A stretch of 64,000 nucleotides of DNA from Methylobacterium sp. E-066 (GTDB lineage Bacteria > Pseudomonadota > Alphaproteobacteria > Rhizobiales > Beijerinckiaceae): contig NZ_JAKSYO010000118.1 in assembly GCF_022829635.1 (NCBI RefSeq), positions 1 through 64,000 on the forward strand, given 5' to 3'. How positions within the stretch are numbered: position 1 is the stretch's first letter; each line of letters begins with the position of its first letter. This document shows positions 59,891 to 64,000 of the stretch, piece after piece. Made by a program: the position numbers and the translations under genes. The notes below the pieces were generated by a model. That model saw only the letters and a list, made by a program, of their open reading frames with translations, had not been told where the DNA came from and made no database searches.

Positions 59891-61080
59891 CGGGCGGCTC
59901 CCGTCGCGGTCGGGGACGGGGCGCGGGCGCCGAACTCGGTGAGCGGCAGCACCGGCAGGACACCGGCGGCGGTGCCCGAGCCCGGCTGCGCGCCGTTCTG
60001 GTCGATGATCACCTTGTTCACGGAGCCCAGGACCTTCTCCATCGTCTCCAGGAAGAGCCGCTCGCGGCTGATGGCCGGGGCGGCCTTGTAGGAGGCGTAG
60101 ACCTCACTGAAGCGCGCGGCCTGGCCGGTGGCGTCGGCCGTCGCCTTCGTCCGGTAGGCCTCGGCCTGCTGGAAGATCTGCGACGCCCGGCCCCTGGCCT
60201 GCGGCACTTCGCGGCTGGCGTAGGTCTTGGCCTCGTTCTGCGCCGTGTCGGCGTCCTGCTGGGCGGCGTTCACGTCGATGAAGGCCGGCCGGACTTCCGG
60301 CGGCGGGTTGACCGAGACGAGCTGCACCACCTCGATGCGCACGCCGGCGCCGTACTCGTCCAGCGCCTTCTGGACCATCTCCTTGACCTCCTGGGCGATG
60401 CTCGACTGCTCGTTGGTGAGGATCGCCTGGATGTTGCGGCGGCCGATCACCTCGCGCATCGCGCTCTCGGAGATCGCCTTGATGGTGCCTTCCGGATTCT
60501 GGAGGTTGAACACGAAGTCGGAGGCCTTGAGCGGGTTGATCCGCCACTGCACCTCGAAGTCGAGATCGACGATGTTCTCGTCGCCGGTGAGGATCAGGCT
60601 CTCGTCCGGTACGTCGCGGTTGCGGCCCTGGGCGCCGGGACCGGAGCGGAACCCGATCTGGATGGAGTTCTGCGAGCCGACATCCGGCTTGACCACGCCG
60701 CCGATCGGATAGGGGAAGTTGTAGCGCAGGCCCTCGCCCTTGGTGCCGACGTAGCGGCCGAAGATCGTCTCGATGCCGACCTGGCGCGGGTAGACGGTGT
60801 AGAAGCCGGTGGCGAGCCAGACCGCGACCGCGAGCGCCCCGATCACCGCGGCGCTCCGGCCACCGCCGATGCCGCTGGGGCCACCGCCGCCATAGCCGCC
60901 GCCGGTGTTGCCGCCGCCCGGGATCAGACCGCGCAGGCGGTCCTGCCCGCGCCGGAGCAGGTCCTCAAGGTTGGGCGGGGTCTTGCCGCCGCCGCCATTA
61001 CCCCATGGGCCGCCGCCGTTGCCGCCGGGCCGACCCCACGGGCCGCCGCCGCCACCGCCGCTCTGATTGCTCCAAAGCAT
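59887..61080 (-). CDS. hflK: FtsH protease activity modulator HflK
   Basis: A 397-residue partner of HflC. The N-terminal 70 residues are extremely glycine/proline-rich (GGGGGGPWGRPGGNGG), followed by one membrane helix (AAVIGALAVAVWLATGFYTV) and the SPFH domain (PRQVGIETIFGRYVG..EGLRYNFPYPIG). A long helix precedes the alanine-rich end. The stop overlaps the hflC start. The 295-base region upstream to folA has no recognisable gene. Confidence 0.95.
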   Translation of the reverse strand: MLWSNQSGGGGGGPWGRPGGNGGGPWGNGGGGKTPPNLEDLLRRGQDRLRGLIPGGGNTGGGYGGGGPSGIGGGRSAAVIGALAVAVWLATGFYTVYPRQVGIETIFGRYVGTKGEGLRYNFPYPIGGVVKPDVGSQNSIQIGFRSGPGAQGRNRDVPDESLILTGDENIVDLDFEVQWRINPLKASDFVFNLQNPEGTIKAISESAMREVIGRRNIQAILTNEQSSIAQEVKEMVQKALDEYGAGVRIEVVQLVSVNPPPEVRPAFIDVNAAQQDADTAQNEAKTYASREVPQARGRASQIFQQAEAYRTKATADATGQAARFSEVYASYKAAPAISRERLFLETMEKVLGSVNKVIIDQNGAQPGSGTAAGVLPVLPLTEFGARAPSPTATGAAR

Positions 61081-61374
61081 CCTAGCCGTCGTCTCCTGCC
61101 TGCCCGCGCCCGGTCCGCACGCGAAACGTGCTCCCCGGACTGCGTCTCCCTGCCTGAACGGCCACGCTCGCCCGCCTAGTCCCGCCTGAATTGAACCGCT
61201 CGCGTCGCGAACAGGCTCGTTTGGCGGCTAAACACCTGCGTGGGCGTCTCTTCTCGCGAGGCTTGGGACCCCATGAGAACGCATACCCGACAGGCACCTG
61301 CGGGTGTGCGCCCCATGCTGTCAAGGCTGGCAGGTGGGCACGCACAGGCCGGAACACAACCGCGGCGGCGCGCC

Positions 61375-61866
61375 TCAGCGGATGCGTACCCAATCGACGA
61401 ACGCGAAGGCGTGCTCATCGCGCGGGCCGGCCGGGTGCGCCTCGCGGAACGTCTCCCGGAACGCGGCGCGGTCGAAGGCGGGAAAGCGCACGTCGCCCTC
61501 GGGCTCGGCCTCGACCTCGGTAAGGTGGAGCCGGTCGGCATGCGTCAGGGCCAGCGCGTAGATCTCCGCCCCGCCCACGACCATCAACTCCGGCCCGGCT
61601 GCGGCCGCCAGGGCGGCGTCCCAATCGTGGACGGTCTCGGCGCCCTCGGCGCGGAAGCCGCGGTCGCGGGTGAGCACGAGCGTGCGGCGGCCCGGCAGCG
61701 GCCGGCCGATCGAGGCCCAGGTCCGCCGGCCCATCAGCATCGGCTTGCCCATGGTCAGTGCCTTGAACCGCTTCAGGTCACTGGAGAGATGCCAGGCGAG
61801 CCCATTGTCGCGGCCGATCACGCCGTTGCGGGCCACTGCGGCGACCAGCGAGACCATCGCGCTCAT
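61375..61866 (-). CDS. folA: Dihydrofolate reductase
   Basis: A 163-residue enzyme making tetrahydrofolate with NADPH. Key blocks: [27 protein letters not shown] (N-terminal strand and Met20-like loop), [22 protein letters not shown], and [12 protein letters not shown]. The acidic active-site residue is in LSSDLKRF (Asp29). The start overlaps the thyA stop by ATGA, coupling the two genes that together recycle folate during dTMP synthesis. Confidence 0.96.
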   Translation of the reverse strand: MSAMVSLVAAVARNGVIGRDNGLAWHLSSDLKRFKALTMGKPMLMGRRTWASIGRPLPGRRTLVLTRDRGFRAEGAETVHDWDAALAAAAGPELMVVGGAEIYALALTHADRLHLTEVEAEPEGDVRFPAFDRAAFRETFREAHPAGPRDEHAFAFVDWVRIR

Positions 61867-62657
61867 ACCGCCACCGGCGCCGAGATGGCCGGGTGCGGAT
61901 CGTAGCCCGCGATGGTGATGTCCTCGTACCGGAAGGCGAAAAGGTCGCGGATTTCCGGGTTGAGCTCGAGCCGCGGCAGCGGGCGCGGGGCCCGGTCGAG
62001 CAGGGTCCGGGTCTGCTCCAGGTGATTGCGGTAGAGATGCGCGTCGCCGAACGTGTGCACGAAGTCGCCGACCCCGAGCCCGGTCTCCTGGGCGATCATG
62101 TGGGTCAGGAGCGCGTAGCTGGCGATGTTGAACGGCACGCCCAGGAAGGCGTCGGCCGAGCGCTGGTAGAGCTGGCAGGAGAGCCGCCCCTCGCTCACGT
62201 AGAACTGGAACAGGCAGTGGCAGGGGGCGAGCGCCATCCGGTCGAGGTCGGCCGGGTTCCAGGCAGAGACGATCAGGCGGCGGGAATCGGGATTGCGCCG
62301 GATCTCGTCGAGCAGCCACGCGATCTGATCGACGCTGCCGCCATCGGGCTTGGTCCAGGAGCGCCATTGCCGGCCGTAGACCGGGCCGAGATCGCCGTGC
62401 GCGTCGGCCCACTCGTCCCAGATCGTCACGCCGTTGGCCCGGAGGGCGGCCACGTTGGTATCGCCGGCCAGGAACCAGAGCAGCTCGTGGATGATCGAGC
62501 GCAGGTGCAGGCGCTTCGTGGTGACCAGCGGGAAGCCCGCGGCGAGATCGAAGCGCATCTGGTGGCCGAACACCGAGATCGTCCCGGTCCCGGTCCGGTC
62601 GTCCTTGGCCACGCCCTCGTCGAGGATGCGCCGCAAAAGGGTATGATAGGCGTCCAT
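61863..62657 (-). CDS. thyA: Thymidylate synthase
   Basis: A 264-residue enzyme, as in E. coli, converting dUMP to dTMP using methylene-tetrahydrofolate. The catalytic cysteine lies in [12 protein letters not shown] (near residue 146), preceded by [14 protein letters not shown]. The phosphate-binding [16 protein letters not shown] and the [20 protein letters not shown] block are present. It heads the thyA-folA pair and lies upstream of hflKC-degP on the same strand. Confidence 0.97.
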   Translation of the reverse strand: MDAYHTLLRRILDEGVAKDDRTGTGTISVFGHQMRFDLAAGFPLVTTKRLHLRSIIHELLWFLAGDTNVAALRANGVTIWDEWADAHGDLGPVYGRQWRSWTKPDGGSVDQIAWLLDEIRRNPDSRRLIVSAWNPADLDRMALAPCHCLFQFYVSEGRLSCQLYQRSADAFLGVPFNIASYALLTHMIAQETGLGVGDFVHTFGDAHLYRNHLEQTRTLLDRAPRPLPRLELNPEIRDLFAFRYEDITIAGYDPHPAISAPVAV

Positions 62658-62755
62658 CGGATAGTCCTGCGCGTGAGAGGGGCCGCGGGCAAGCGCACGA
62701 CCAGTCTATCCACCGTCATCACCGGTGACGAAGAGGCCTAAGCGTCGTCTCGCGC

Positions 62756-63613
62756 TCAGGTCGGCCAGAGCACGTAGGTCACCAAGGCGAGGTTCGACCA
62801 GCCGTGGAGCGCGATGCCGGGCCAGAGCCGGCCGGTGCGCCAGCGCAGCCAGCCGAGCACCAGCGCCAGGGGCAGCAGCGAGACCGGCCGGGCGAGCCCC
62901 CAGGACGAGACATGGGCGGCGGCGAAGATCACGGCGGTGACCAGCACGGCGCCGACGGGCCCCAAGGCCTCCCGGGCGCGGGCGAAGGCCTCGCCGCGCA
63001 GCAGCAGCTCCTCGGCCACGGGGGCCAGCACCGCAAGGTAGAGCAGCCAGGCCACGACCGCGCTCTGGCTCATGAACGGCGACAGCGTCACCCGCCGGCC
63101 GAAGCTCGCGCCGAACAGCTCGGCCGTGCCGGTGACCCAGGCGATGTGCAGCACCGGCCAGACCAGGAGGAGCGCCAGCAGCGCCACCGGGCGAATCCCG
63201 TTCGGGCGCTCGCGATCGAGCGCCAGGCGCCGGCGCCAGCCGGCCCGGTCGCGCCACCACGCCCCGCCAAGCACCAGGGCGGCGAGGTAGACCTGGCGCA
63301 GGGCGTCGACCGCGAAGGCGCGGTGGGCGAGGTCCACCGCGCCGAGGAACGGGCGCCGCTCGGGCGGCAGGAACGGGTCGATCCCGGCCCACAGGTCGAA
63401 GCCGACGCGGACGCTGGCGAGGGAGAGCAGGCTCGCGGCGCCGAGATACACGAGCACGAGGGCAACCAGGACGCCCAGGCGCCAGACAGCGCCCCAGATC
63501 CGGTCGCTTCGGCGTGGCCCGTCGGGCTCGGAACCGCGCGACTGCGCATTTCCGGCAACAGCCGCATCAAGAGGTTCGCCCTGAGACAGTGGCGCGACAC
63601 GATCGGGCTTCAA
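62756..63613 (-). CDS. CPBP-family intramembrane metalloprotease
   Basis: A 285-residue membrane protein with about eight helices. The three CPBP (Abi) motifs are visible: EELLLRG with the paired glutamates, FAAAHVSSWG, and HGWSNLAL. A ~40-residue charged N-terminal tail precedes the first helix. CPBP proteases include Rce1-like enzymes and bacteriocin self-immunity proteins; no bacteriocin genes are near. It ends 98 bases after the thyA start on the same strand. It is divergent from the tmRNA gene with about 25 bases between them. Confidence 0.88.
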   Translation of the reverse strand: MKPDRVAPLSQGEPLDAAVAGNAQSRGSEPDGPRRSDRIWGAVWRLGVLVALVLVYLGAASLLSLASVRVGFDLWAGIDPFLPPERRPFLGAVDLAHRAFAVDALRQVYLAALVLGGAWWRDRAGWRRRLALDRERPNGIRPVALLALLLVWPVLHIAWVTGTAELFGASFGRRVTLSPFMSQSAVVAWLLYLAVLAPVAEELLLRGEAFARAREALGPVGAVLVTAVIFAAAHVSSWGLARPVSLLPLALVLGWLRWRTGRLWPGIALHGWSNLALVTYVLWPT

Positions 63614-63640
63614 AACCGGACCGATCCCCTCTATATCTTG

Positions 63641-64000
63641 AGAGCCGGTCGCGAGGCCGGCTATGGCGATAAACGGTCTTCGGAATAAACCTATCGGACC
63701 CGGGGGCGGTACCCGGCGCCTCCACCTGAGCCCAGGACCGATGGCCGCAAGGCGGTCGGAGATGGACTGGTCTCAGGCGGGGGCGAAGCTAGGATCGACG
63801 AAGGCGTAAAGGTTGATCTTTCGCTCGGCATGGTTCCGCCGTTATCGGGCCTCTGCAACAGTTGCCAACGACAACTTTGCTTCGGTGGCGGTGGCCGCGT
63901 AAGCGGTCTCCAAGATCGGTCTCAAGTCCTAGCGGTTCGCATCGTCTAGGCGGGGCATGAAGGCGCCTGGCACCAGAAGCCTTCACTCATTTCCTCGGTC
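63641..64000 (+). ncRNA. ssrA: tmRNA (ssrA), circularly permuted two-piece form; right end may be outside the window
   Basis: Rescues stalled ribosomes by tagging unfinished proteins. The acceptor piece comes first: about 63641-63726, ending in GGCGCCTCCACC with a T arm CCGGG-GGCGGTA-CCCGG. A 52-base spacer (63727-63778) would be cut out. The coding piece starts at 63779 with GGGGGCG, which pairs with CGCCTCC of the acceptor (seven pairs, one G-U). The tag frame at 63864-63902 encodes ANDNFASVAVAA and a TAA stop. The coding piece runs to near or past the edge, including a GAAGGC/GCCTTC hairpin at 63959-63983. This layout is the hallmark of alphaproteobacterial tmRNA. The start of the acceptor piece is approximate; a CTATAT at 63631 could be the -10. 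Confidence 0.9.

Noticed and set aside
1..64000. CRISPR array or Cas genes
   Set aside because: No regularly spaced direct repeats and no Cas motifs seen; all repeated DNA is palindromic and isolated.
1..64000. Insertion sequences or transposase genes
   Set aside because: No DDE, serine or tyrosine recombinase motif appears in any frame with coding character.

Overview
The window comes from a GC-rich alphaproteobacterium and looks most like Methylobacterium or a close Rhizobiales relative. The clues are a circularly permuted two-piece tmRNA gene at the right edge, a TsaE-AmgK fusion gene, an HWE-type sensor kinase, two sites that fit the EcfG general-stress promoter, and intergenic palindromic repeats typical of these genomes. 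The genus call is inference; no rRNA lies in the window. I see no CRISPR array, intact insertion sequence or prophage.

Layout. 1-5.8 kb: a stress-flavoured stretch of small genes (two clear CsbD-family proteins and a possible third at the edge, a PhnA-like membrane protein, several short unknowns) plus transaldolase. 6.2-9.8 kb: a class II aldolase-like gene, a divergent GcvA-type LysR regulator with a palindromic operator, a dehydrogenase with a SAF domain, and an asparaginase remnant. 10.1-12.7 kb: two TadE-like minor pilins and a TadG-like von Willebrand protein. 12.8-20.6 kb: an SDR dehydrogenase, a Liv-type binding protein, RsgA, a decayed LOV photoreceptor fragment, a large GAF/PAS HWE kinase and MsrA. 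20.8-26 kb: a catalase-like protein, an alpha/beta-hydrolase remnant, tRNA-Arg(ACG), a MurU-like/TsaE-AmgK cell-wall recycling pair and cyanase. 26-29.3 kb: a lone RND efflux permease.

29.6-47.4 kb is the most distinctive region: a probable organosulfur (or similar heteroatom compound) scavenging island. It holds two SfnB/DszC-like flavoprotein oxidoreductases, one NtaA/DmoA-type FMN monooxygenase, and three ABC importers (two ribose-type, one branched-chain-amino-acid-type). It contains no regulator and no flavin reductase. One ribose-type importer is split, with its binding protein convergent to its permease and ATPase. The genes would import small organic compounds and oxidatively cleave them to release sulfur or carbon; the substrate is not shown by sequence.

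47.7-53.3 kb: an M48 peptidase/YjgN pair, a TerB-like protein, and the CstA-type transporter with its YbdD partner. 53.5-63.6 kb: mostly conserved housekeeping genes, namely a 3-hydroxyisobutyrate-dehydrogenase-type enzyme, miaA and serB (divergent, almost abutting), degP, hflC, hflK, folA, thyA and a CPBP membrane protease. The permuted ssrA gene closes the window. Four families of imperfect palindromic intergenic repeats are scattered through it.
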